Below, piece by piece: positions 38,631 through 48,317 of a stretch of DNA of 64,000 bases (position 1 is its first letter; every line of letters begins with the position of its first letter). Both the position numbers and the translations under genes were made by a program. Origin of the DNA: Spirogloea muscicola (taxonomy: Eukaryota > Streptophyta > Zygnematophyceae > Spirogloeales > Spirogloeaceae). The stretch lies in NCBI GenBank assembly GCA_009602725.1, contig WELB01000034.1, forward strand, positions 598,811-662,810. The letters are read 5' to 3'. The notes under the pieces are model-generated. The model had not been told where the DNA came from. It did no database searches and was given only the letters and a program-made list of their open reading frames with translations.

Positions 38631-39060
38631 ATTGGCTCAGCCTCCTTTTTCATTCATGCGCGCGTCCTCTCTAGCTGTCCTTGTTCAGATCTTGTGAATG
38701 AAGTTGGGTTCGCCACTTACAGCTTCTGCCACCTCAGTGCGATCACTCTTTTTCCAGAGGGGCAATTAGAACTTCTACAGTAGAAACTGCTGCAAAACAG
38801 TGCAGTGTGGCACCTACCTTTGCTGGTGCTCTCCTGCCTCAATACTCAACACCGCATCTTCCCCTTCCGCTACTGCTCCGAGGCGTTTGCAGTACATTTG
38901 CAGGCAGGCCGCACCTTGGCGACTGCTTCTGTAATTCAACGTGGCAATCCTATTCCAGTTTATAGCTACTCCAACTTGCGCTCTTTACTGGGGGTTGACC
39001 ACCCTTTCGTAATAGCCAAGTGTAGTAGGGGTTGAGGACCCTTTCGTAGTGCCCACTTAC
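38631..39060 (+). mobile_element. Worn retroelement coding end preceded by a family-A-like tail
   Basis: A short family-A-like tail (GGCTCAGCCTCC, TTCATGCGCGCG) at 38632-38670 precedes a coding-end remnant at 38870-38990 (VHLQAGRTLATASVIQRGN, then SYSNLRSLL). Confidence 0.45.
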
Positions 39061-39339
39061 GTACTTGTGCGGTTTGCGCTTTCTGGTACCTTCGGACCTT
39101 GTCAACTCTGCTTGTGCTGCCCTTTCACAGCAGTCTCCCCACTTGGAAGGATGTCTTTAGATGTTCGGCTGTAAGCAGGCCTTCGGCCAGCGTGAGGTCA
39201 GTAGAAGGCCAACAATGCGACTGTATGCAAAGAAGCCCGACGCACCCCACAGGGTCCGGCTCCAGTACGCTTGAAGTCTTGGTATTGGTCTGCCCTGGAC
39301 CTCATACATGCCAAGTGCTCTTCTAGCCTTTTTCAACCT

Positions 39340-40340
39340 GATGGGGGCTGGCTTGTCACAGCCCTCGCCACTTCAAGCGCTTACTTCTTCTTTGGCAGAG
39401 CTGCTTCTTCCAGCTAGCCACTAGCTGGCGTGTCAGCCACTCAGGAAGAAAGTGGCTCTCCCGAAGGGGGCAAGGGCTGTAAACAGCCAGCCCGAAAAGA
39501 ATTGACAGGTCCGAAGGTGCGCGCTTTCTCAAAGCTTGCCCGGTGGGATGAAGAAGAAGTGGCTCTCTCAATGGGGGCAAGGGCTGTGAGAAGCCAGCCC
39601 GAAAAGAATGATAAGGTTCGAAGGGGCCAAACTACGAGCTAAGCAGCGACTGTGGGGCCTGAAGAGGCTATGGCAGGAGGGGGGAGGATGGACCACTCAG
39701 TAGTTACGAGTAAGAGAGAAGGGCTCGCCCATTGAGGATAGGGGCTGGGAAAAGCCAGCCCAGAAAAGAAAGAACAAAGGACGAGAAGGGGCCAGGGGAA
39801 GTACGAAGAACAACAAGCACAGAAAAGAAACGAAGCAGCTACGAAGCACTCAGTAACCCCTGCTAAGCAGCCTCAGGTCAGAGAGACTGGGTTCCTGGAA
39901 GCGGGTCCCCTGGCCAGAGCCAGAGGCAGCAGCGAGGGCTCTGCCTGCACGCAGGTGCAGCGCGCGGGCCATAGACCTCTGCAGCGAGACGGCCAAGCGC
40001 ATGCGGTACACCTGCGAGTAAGGAGCCTCACATCCGACAGACTAGCTGCCGGGAAACTATCCCCCTGACGAAAGCCGGAGGCCGCAGCGAGAGCACGGCC
40101 AGCACGCAGATGCAAGGCGTGGGCCATGGACCGCTGGAGGGAGACGGACAAGCGCATACGATACACCTGATGAAGCGCTTAGGAATCTCTAGTGAGGAAT
40201 GAGCCGTTGAGTTAGAAAGAAGAGCTCACTTCTTTCTATCGGTGACGAAGAAGTTGCACAGCCAATGGTGGCAAGGGCTGTGAAAAGCCAGCCCGAAGAA
40301 GAATTAACAAAGGCTCGAAGGGGCCAAATGATGGAGGGGC
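39340..40340 (-). mobile_element. Stacked reverse retroelement 3' ends with a duplicated C-terminal module
   Basis: Reverse hairpin tails lie at about 39440-39520, 39553-39640 (family C), 39720-39800 and 40255-40330. Between them, 40166-39860 encodes two consecutive copies of the ~50-residue C-terminal module: MRLSVSLQRSMAHALHLRAG to SDVRLLTR, then in another frame MRLAVSLQRSMARALHLRAG to SDLRLLSRGY. Confidence 0.6.
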
Positions 40341-40554
40341 CTGCCTAAAAATGCACGTGAAGAAATGCTCCGCCATATCGGTGCCTTGCCGCTCGTCCCC
40401 CCGGGATAGCCGCCGCGGCCCATCTCGCCGGTAACTTGTGCACAGCTTATCGGCAACCCCCGTTCCTGGCCCACAGCGGGGTGCCGAGCCCAGCGACACG
40501 GCACCTCGGGATCTCCGCGTTGGCGGCCCGCGCCCGCCACGTCAGGCGTCCGCC

Positions 40555-40690
40555 ACCCGGCGCCGCCGCCGCTCCCCCCGCCGCTCTTCCCGGCGCGCTT
40601 TCCGGCGCGCTTCGCGGCGGTGGTGGAGGCNNNNNNNNNNNNNNNNCGCCGCCGCGCCGCCGCCGCCGCCGTTGCCTCTGCCATGATTGC
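40555..40690. repeat. GCC-rich run and assembly gap (N 40631-40646) upstream of CSK
   Basis: GCC/CCG triplets flank sixteen unresolved bases. This is the second gap in the window and, like the first, sits at a gene's 5' side. Frames through it are unreliable. Bases 40341-40555 are GC-rich with no supported gene. Confidence 0.85.
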
Positions 40691-40805
40691 CAGGACGTGA
40701 TCCACGGCGCCGCCGCCCCTGCTCTGCGGCGGTCGGTGGGCCGCTCGGATCGGCGGCGGGGCTCGCCCGCTCTGGGGGGGCGGCGGGCTGTGCTGCATAG
40801 TGGAT

Positions 40806-43800
40806 ATGGCTGCCGTAGCCTCGCAGGCCGCGCCGGCGGCGGCGGCGGCGACGAGCTCGTCGGGGCGCATGCCCGGAGGCGTCTCAAGGTCGGGATCCAC
40901 GGCAGGCGCGTTCTGTCACGACCGCTGGCGGCAGCGGGTGTGCCTGCAGGAGCTGCGCGCCCGCTCGGCGCCGACTCCCACACTCGCCGTCGCCGCTGAG
41001 ACGAAAGCGGGAGCTGCGGGGACGGCACGGTCTGTCGACGCCCGAGCTGGCGCTAGCAGGCGGCAGCAGCAGCTGCACCAGCGGCGGAGGAGGAGGACGA
41101 CGCCGGCTGCTGTAACATCCGGCGACGCCAGCCGCCATGCCCTGTGCTGCACCGCGAGCTCGGCTGCAGGCCCGGCGGATGGCGGCGACGGCGGCCTCCC
41201 GCTCACGGCGCATGCCATTGCCGCGGCTGTCAGCGTCGCCTCTGCCACCCCCCTCAAGGTCCTCTGGCGCGCCCCTGGCCCGGCGCCAGGCCGGGACGAC
41301 ACCTTCTCCGCGCCCAGCGAGGACTTTGTGGCGCTCTGCCACGCGCAGCTGGCCTTGGCCTCCAGCCTCGTAGGCGCCAACGTCAATTGGACGGTATGCC
41401 AGCTTCGCTTGCGCTCGCAGTCTAGCTGAGCTCACCATGACAGACAACCTAACAAAGACTAATCTTGGACGCCGCAATGGCTGTGAGCCTAGGCTCGTCT
41501 TAGCCCAGGTGTAGTGGTGAGTCCCTTCCATGGCCATGCACACTGCTGCACGATAAAATGCTGCCCAAAAGTTTTCAGGTCATGCGGCCTTAACGGGTGC
41601 GGTGAGGTGCAGGTCTACATCCGGATGCCAGAAAGCTACACACTGGGGCACCTGGAGCTGCAGTGCGTTGCCTCGCACCCCGAGTCCAGGCTCGACTGGG
41701 CGCAGGAGAAGGTGCTGGTGCTGGCTGGGGACATGGACGGCGCCGTCTCCTCGCGGCTGGTTGAGACCGCACTGGTTGGGCACGAGGTACTTTAGCAAAC
41801 CCTTTGCATGTATCCTTCAGCATGCAGAGAGTTTGCGTGTTTACTCCTGTTGCACCGCAGTTGCAATTGCATCTTGTCAATTTGACGTTATCTGCAAGCT
41901 TGCTGGTCGGATGTGAAGGCCGTTGAGCTCCCCGAGTGCCGGACCCTGGTGCTGCCTATGGCCAAGGACTCGTTCCTCGTCGGGCTTGTCGTGGCTGAGC
42001 GCGTTGTGCGGCAAGTTCAGGTGAGCGAGCCTCTGTTAGGTATCTGTCGTCGCTGTCGAGCATGTGAGTCTGGCAGATTGCATGCATTCGCATGCTCAAT
42101 GTTGGACAGCGAATCGTCATGCCATTCAGTGCTTGCTGGTCGCTGATTTGTGCAGAGGGGTGGGGGTGTGACAAAGTCCGCGGCCTTGAAGATCGTGCGG
42201 CCCGTGTGGCCACCGAAGAACAGCGTCCCTGTCCCGGACGGAGGGAAGGCCAGCATCAGCGCCGCTGGCGAGAAGGGCTCGCAAGGCCTGGGCCTGCAGA
42301 GCCTGCCCAAGATGGCCAAGACCCCAATCTTCAGTGCGGGGGAGCAAAGGCGGGCAGCGGATGTCGCCCGTACCCTGGCCATGGCGTGCGTCATTGACCA
42401 GGTGAGGCACATTGCATGCTTTGTACTGAATTATCGTCAAAGATACAATGTCCACCTGGCAGTGCATGGCAGCCTCGGCCTTCACCGTCGCTGCTTGCTT
42501 ATTGCTCGCTTGCTGTAACGTCAGTACGAGCAAGGCCTCACTTGGCTTTTCTGGGAGGGGGGATTTGTGGGCAGAGGGCCTTGCTGCTGCAGGCAAATTC
42601 CTGGCAAACGAATGTTGTACTTGACGGGCTTCTGGAGCAGGTACACGAGCACACAACCACAGCCCCTTCAGGGACCTGATTGGTCTTGGACCATATATAG
42701 CAAAGTAACGAAAAGCTTACGTTGCTCTATTCTCGTAGCGTTTTGGAGCCCAAGTGCGCAGTCCAGAATGCAGGTGTCAGAGCAGGCGGCAGCTTAGGTC
42801 GACATGGTTAACTTGGATAGCACATCAATATCGGAGCATTTCTCTAGTTTGTGGCAAGCCTAGACACCCTTTCCTATCTGGCCCGAATGCAGCAAGCTGC
42901 AGTCCCAGGAGTTCAAAATCATGCCAAATGCCAAAAACTCATTTGCTGCTGATGGACAGGTGAGGAGCCCACTGACTTCGCTTCGCACGCTCGGCAAGAT
43001 GCTGCTCCCGCAGCTCAAGGAAGGCGAGGTAAAGCACGCTTGCTGCCACTCTTGAAAGATTCACAGCAGGCTTCATTGGTGTTTCAGACGGCCATCTATT
43101 CAGAGAGGGAGAAATTGGCGTCCTAACATTCCAGACGCAGCTCGCATCAACTTCCTTCCTTCATCCATCACCACTTGACTGCTCGGCGTAGTGCTCCTCT
43201 TCTTGTTTGGCAGCTGGCCAATGACATGGTGGACGACATCCTGGTGCAAGGAGACCGCATGGCCGAGGTGCTCCAGCAGCTGCAGAAGGCGCTATATCCC
43301 ACTCAGGTAGAACGATAGTGTCCATGCCAGGCCTGCGGCTCACTGTCACGTCGCAAGAGACAATGTTGCATACAATATTCTTCGGAGCCCATCAAGTGAC
43401 ACATGTTGTGGCTACCTTAATCATCACTGATTGCAATTCCAGATTGTGTAGGAATATATTGTTTTTTAGCTAGCAGGCAGGACTGTGCCGCAGTGCTCTT
43501 TGCACCTCACATCCTGCTGCTGCGCGTTGGGGAGGCAAGGTCGTGGAGGGCGTCGGCAGCAGGCAGGCATCCGCTCGGGAGCCTCTATTGCAGCATGGAT
43601 GGTCAGAATCGCAATGTGAGCCGCCACGCCAGCAGCGGCTTCGGGGCTACCAGGGGCTTGGCTCCCAGCAATGCCTCCTCAAGGAGCTGCGTGACGAGGA
43701 GCTCCCAATGCCACCCTATGCCCTCACCCCCTTGCTCGCGCCCAACGGAGGGTGTGTACGATTCTACATAACCAGTCTGATGATGCAAAAGCTGAGACCA

Positions 43801-45083
43801 TGAGATGAAGAATGCCTAGTGTGTGATCTGCCGTGCTGTGGCTGAAAGTACACAGCAACCACTGACGCTTACCCTCCGACAAAGCCAGGAACGGCTTCTG
43901 AAGCTTGATAGCACGAAGGCTTCAGAAAATCCAAAGCATCTACTTGTTTGTCCACTTGTCAACATTGCAGGCAGACCTGCGACGTGGCCAGCATCGTGGC
44001 CGAGCTTGTGCTAGCTGCTGGTGGGCTTGCGCAGCTCCGGCAGCTGGCGTTGGAGCACGTCCCCGTGCCTCCAGGAATACTTCCGCTGGTTGCAGGGGAT
44101 GCCTTCGATATGCGGCAGGCCTTGAGCAATGTCATTGACATATCTCTACAGGTTTCTAAGTGACCCTCATCCTCACCTACTTTTGTTAGCTGGCTTCCTT
44201 TCTTCTCCCACTGCCTTCTGTAGGCCAGTGCTAAGTCATGCCACAGGCATCGAGTTGCAAAAGATGGCACTCTCAGAATACCTTCTTGCTCCTCCTATCA
44301 ATGAATGCAGTATACGGCATCAGGAGGCTGGCTGAAGGTCGTCGTAGGCGCCGCCCCCGGGGGAGGCGTGTTGGTAGTGGTTGAAGACAATGGACCAGGC
44401 ATGAGCCTTGTGGTGAGTGCAGGCCTCTTCTCCCTCTCTGCTTACTATATATCTGCCAGCTTAGGAAGCAGTCAGACGAGCGGCTCGGTCAGATTTCCAC
44501 CGCTGCCTTGGCTGCTGGGAGTAGCTCGGGCTGTGCATGTTCCACATTGCCTCAATGTCCAGTTCGCTAAATGATCAGATAGATGCGTAGATTCCAGTGC
44601 CAAAGCTCAAAAGATTGAGGGATAGTGCTATCAATGAACCACCTGACACCTCTTTCAAGCGTAGTAGTTGCTGCAGCACCTACACATCCACGTATGTCAT
44701 GGTAATTTCATTCCATTTCAGACTTCACTCTTCACTTCTGCTAGTGTATGTAGTAGCTAGCATGCATTGCACTTATGTGCCCCTGCCCTGCTTTCCAATC
44801 TCAGATGCAGGTAGGGGCCACTGCACCGCTGGGGGGAGGGGTGCGTGGCTTGCAGGCAAGCACGGCGGAAGGATGCGTGCAGGCGCTGAACGGGCTCAGC
44901 ATCGCCCGCAACACCGTGGAGGTCCTGGGGGGCGTGATGCGGGTGCAGTCGCCGCACCTGCTGGATGCGCCTGCTGGTTTCGGCGGCACGCGTGTTGAGA
45001 TCTGGCTGCCTGCTGCAGTCGTCCTGAAGCCTCACGAGGACACGGTGGCGGTCACAAGAGAGGCTGCACCGCAGTCAGTCTGA
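40806..45083 (+). CDS. CSK: Chloroplast sensor kinase (GAF plus modified histidine kinase)
   Basis: Eleven exons: 40806-41393, 41613-41786, 41919-42020, 42156-42401, 42575-42640, 42960-43028, 43214-43306, 43540-43751, 43971-44151, 44311-44412 and 44805-45083. They join in frame to 703 residues. Exon 8's start is the least certain. An Ala/Arg/Ser-rich N terminus of over 100 residues looks like a transit peptide. A GAF-like region (SEDFVALCHAQL, VYIRMPESYTLGHLELQCV, TLVLPMAKDSFLVGLVVAE) is followed by a kinase module. Its H-box reads LLEQVRSPLTSLRTLGKML, with Glu391 where a histidine kinase has His. The N-box (ALSNVID) and G-box (VEDNGPGM, 601-608) are present. In plants CSK links the plastoquinone redox state to plastid gene transcription. 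ELPMPPYALTPL before the ATPase part also matches plant CSK. Confidence 0.88.
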
Positions 45084-45680
45084 CGGGGCAAGTTGCTGCT
45101 CAAAGCTTGTCGAATCACCACTGCCCACAGTCCACATCACTTGTTAGAGCTTCGTGGTCAGCTGGTGCACACGCGTGAGGCGCGTGCCATTGTATGTGCT
45201 CCCCCAAATTTGTACAGAATCAGAGCAGGGGGACTCTGGTTGCTCTCTTACTAATCTAGCAGCACAGGCATTCCATGTGTGTCATTTAGACATAGTCAAA
45301 GGGCACGCAAATTCCCTTGGCATGGGGGCTGCCACTGATGCTTGCATGTTGTGCAAAATTTCGTCGGTGGTATATTCATGTCAATCTGACAAGGAAGGTG
45401 AGCAGGTTGCTGCACACGTGGATATGCAAGGTGGAGTCATGATTAGGTCTGCTTGAACGGAGTTGCGAGCACGGCCCCTTCAGGCCAGCTTTGATCACGG
45501 CATGTTCGCACTCTGCCAATGCCATTAATGGCCTCAAATGCTTAAAGCATCCTGCCGCCTGGGTTGCTCAGAGAGAAGCCCACAGGAGCAGAAAAGCCTG
45601 AGTCTAGCTATGAGGGTTGCAAACCACCTTAACACTTTGTTGCGGGTCAGCAAGGCAGCATCGCATTGTAGTAGGTAGAC
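45084..45680. other. CSK 3' flank
   Basis: An open frame of 100 codons (45154-45456) has no recognisable features and probably lies in or beyond the CSK 3' UTR. No repeats seen. Confidence 0.45.
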
Positions 45681-46060
45681 TTGGAAGTTGGCAGGGACAG
45701 CACGGCGAGCTGCCCGGCTTCAACACTGCCGGGTCGTTTGCCCAGGAGTTCTGCATGCAACTCTTCATTTTTTGTCAGCGCTCCCAGGCTCATGCAATGC
45801 ACTTGCGGGCTGGCCGCGCTTTGGCTTTTACTTACTGCATTTCGTCGGGGTAACTCGTTTCCAGCTGCAAGTCGCTTGAACTTGCGGCTGCAAACTCGGG
45901 GTCACTAAGCTCCCATATGCTGTAGTCACGTACATAGCTGTGTGGCTTCAGCACCTTTGGGCAGATTGCACCTTGTCCAAAGTTGGGCTGGCTTTTCAAA
46001 GCACTCGCCGCCTTGGGAAGAGCTTACTAATGTTTCAAATAATTTTCTGGCTACATTGGC
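45681..46060 (+). mobile_element. Retroelement coding end and 3' tail, frameshifted
   Basis: LPGFNTAGSFAQEFCMQL and SQAHAMHLRAGRALAF, then in another frame NLRLQTRGH, mark the C-terminal module. It is followed by a UTR with a hairpin relative (GTTGGGCTGGCTTTTCAAAG) at about 45980. Confidence 0.5.
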
Positions 46061-46294
46061 CGGTGAGAATAGGGGGTGGCAGATGGTCAGAGGACTGCCC
46101 CTCCCAACACGATTAGTGATTCTTGGGGTGACCGAGCACGAAAGAGCGGAGGGTCTGTACTAAGACTGAAGGATAGATAGTAAGCTCACGGGACAAAGTA
46201 TTAAGTCGGTCCAGTCTCTTCCTCGGTATGGATGTGACCTGGAGTCACCAGCAAGCCGACGCGCCGTTGCATTGGCAGGCGTTGGTGGAGCGTT

Positions 46295-46925
46295 GCACGC
46301 CAAGCCAAGAAGGCACGGCCATACGCACCAGGAGGTCCAGACGCCAAAGGATTCCAACCAACCCCGACAGTACTCCGTTTGACCGCCATGATGACCGGCG
46401 CAAATTGAAGGCTCGTACTTGCTTGGACAAATACTCTTTGAACAGTCTCTCAGAGGCTGCTTAGGCTTGTGGTGGGTGACTCAGCGCCACTTGCGTAGTT
46501 TCGAAGTGATGAATTTATCGCATCTTGCAGAGCTTGATTTGAGTAAGATCGGTCCTTTCCCTCCAAGTACGAGTGCTCTGGCTTTGACCGATCCGAGTTC
46601 GAGTGCTCTGGCTTTCGCCTTGATACTCTCAAACTCTTAGCATCGACCAAGCTAGAGCACTCAGACTTTGAAATAGGACTCATTTTACTTGGATAAGGTT
46701 CGCAAGATGCAATATCTGCAACCTTACGACCACGCATGTGGCGCTGAGTCAAGCACCACAAGCCCAGCCAGCCTGGGAGAGTGTTTCAAAGATGTTAGTC
46801 CACGGGCTTGCATGCCGAACGCGCTCCAGTTTACGTGTTGGTCAAAGCCAGTCCTCTCGTACTTAGGCTCTTCAGCGTCCGCACCTCCTGGTGCCTAAGC
46901 CCCTGCCTTCTTGGCACGGCGCCCA
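46295..46925. repeat. ~630-bp imperfect palindrome (inverted duplication)
   Basis: The left arm (about 46295-46590) matches the reverse complement of 46925-46630 along most of its length. Shared blocks include GCCAAGAAGGCA, GCACCAGGAGGT, GGCTTGTGG, TGACTCAGCGCCAC, GCATCTTGC and GAGTGCTCT. Identity is roughly 70-80% by eye. A transcript could fold into a hairpin of ~300-nt arms. The arms look like two copies of a decayed coding repeat (TSWC...PCLLG in both). Confidence 0.65.
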
Positions 46926-46929
46926 ATGA

Positions 46930-47430
46930 AAGAACGGGCTCGCCCATTGAGGATAGGGGCTGGAAAAGCCAGCCCAAATTAGAAGGAACAAAGTACGAGA
47001 AGGGGGCCAGGGGAAGCGCTAAGAAAGACAAGCACAACCAGAAACAAAGCATCTACGTAGTACTCGGTAACCCCTGCTAAGCAGCCTCAGGTCAGAGAAG
47101 AAGTGGCTCTCCCAATGGGGGCAAGGGCTGTGAGAAGCCAGCCCGAAAAGAATTGACAAGGTTCGAAGGGGCCAGATTACGAGCAAAGCAGCGACTGCGG
47201 GGCCTGAAGAGGCTATGGCAGAACGGGGGAGGATGGACCACTCAGTAGTTACGAGTAAGGAGCCTCACATCCGACAGACTAGCTGCCGGAAAACTTTCCC
47301 CTGACGAAAGCCGGAGAGAAGCTAGGCTCCTGGAAGTTGCCAGAGCCAGAGCCAGAGGCCCAACGCTCGACCGAGCAACGTAGCACCGCCTGCTCATCAC
47401 CTGCTGCTAATCAGCTGACCCGCTCAATAA
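46930..47430 (-). mobile_element. Two reverse retroelement 3' ends
   Basis: 46935-47095 is a reverse tail with coding end (GGGGCTGG...CCAGCCCAAAT, then CGGTAACCCCTGCTAAGCAGC). 47096-47330 is a reverse family-C end nearly identical to 39551-39715 and 52308-52420. A family-B stop hairpin (TGACCCGCTCAATAACCACG) is at 47413-47440. Confidence 0.6.
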
Positions 47431-48317
47431 CCACGAGTCAGTCGTGGGAGCTCGAAGTGCGGGCCATCCGCGCCGTCCGAGTCCGAGGCGCCCCTCTCGG
47501 GGGCGGCCGTCCGATGAAGATGCCGCGCGGGATTCCCCCGAATGTTCCCCACAGCGACCAGGAGCCGTCCCCCGCAGGGGGCCCCCCGCAGCCGGCTCTC
47601 CCACCGTCGCAGTCCCGTTGGGGCTCTCCCGATCAACAACGGCGGGTCACCGCGCTCGCAAGACGAGCCGCGCTCGGGCCTCCCCAAGCTCCGCTGGCAC
47701 CCCGAGCCTCAACTGGCGACGGCAACTCCCCCCCCCCGCGCGCCCGCCAGGCCCCCTGGATCCACCCGCTGCGCCGCCGCGAGGCCGGCGACGCCGTCAT
47801 GGCGGACGAGCGGTGCGCCGCGCGCAGGAGCCAGCCGCAGGCGCCGCGCAGGCGGCAGTCTTTGCGGCTGTGAGCTGCAATTTGAGCACACTTACTCACC
47901 TCCTGAAAGGGCGCGCCGACTCCGTAGCCCCTCATTGCCATCAGCTGGCGATCCTGTGACGAAGACCGGTCCTACTCTTCCGTCAGACGCCTCGCTCATT
48001 TTTGAGCTTCTTGGCCACCCCTGGTGATCCTCCAAATGGATATTGCGGTGATCAGCATGACATGCAGCATGTAGAAGTCTTCAGTTCATTGTGTACTCGC
48101 CTCCATTGGCGGCAGGATCTAGGAGGGTTTATGCCTCGTCGCAATTGTCATTGCCATATGCTACTGTGTAGTATTGTTGAAGTTACAACGATCAGTCTCA
48201 AAAAGGGAGAGGCAGGCCTTCTGCAGGGATTTTGGAAGGTGATGGGTGCATGAGCTCTACACGAACAGCATGCTGTTTGCCATCCTCGTCCTGCTACAAG
48301 TTGGTCTTTCTCTTCAG
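47431..48317. other. 5' flank and probable 5' UTR intron of the HAD gene
   Basis: GC-rich to about 47870. A good donor (GTGAGC at 47870) and acceptor (TTTCTCTTCAG ending 48317) define a likely 448-base 5' UTR intron. The upstream ATG at 47799 would open a 24-codon frame that, after splicing, stops at a TGA overlapping the HAD start codon. Confidence 0.4.

Noticed and set aside
40884-41543. Minus-strand frames of 150-219 codons over the first CSK exon
   Set aside because: They are antisense shadows of a GC-rich exon that splices and continues in frame on the plus strand.
46851-46863. Thirteen bases identical to the sarcin-ricin loop (AGTACGAGAGGAC on the minus strand), suggesting an organellar LSU rRNA fragment
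   Set aside because: The flanks do not continue as rRNA and instead match the other arm of the palindrome, which looks like a decayed coding repeat. A chance match is more likely.
47150-47175. GGTTCGAA in the hairpin tails as a tRNA-type B box (SINE hypothesis)
   Set aside because: Many copies have GGTCCGAA, GGTCTGAA or other variants, and there is no matching A box at a fixed distance. The block lies inside retroelement 3' UTRs.
46930-47330. Regularly spaced CAGCCC repeats as a CRISPR-like array
   Set aside because: The copies are irregularly spaced, occur on both strands and belong to retroelement UTRs in a eukaryotic genome.
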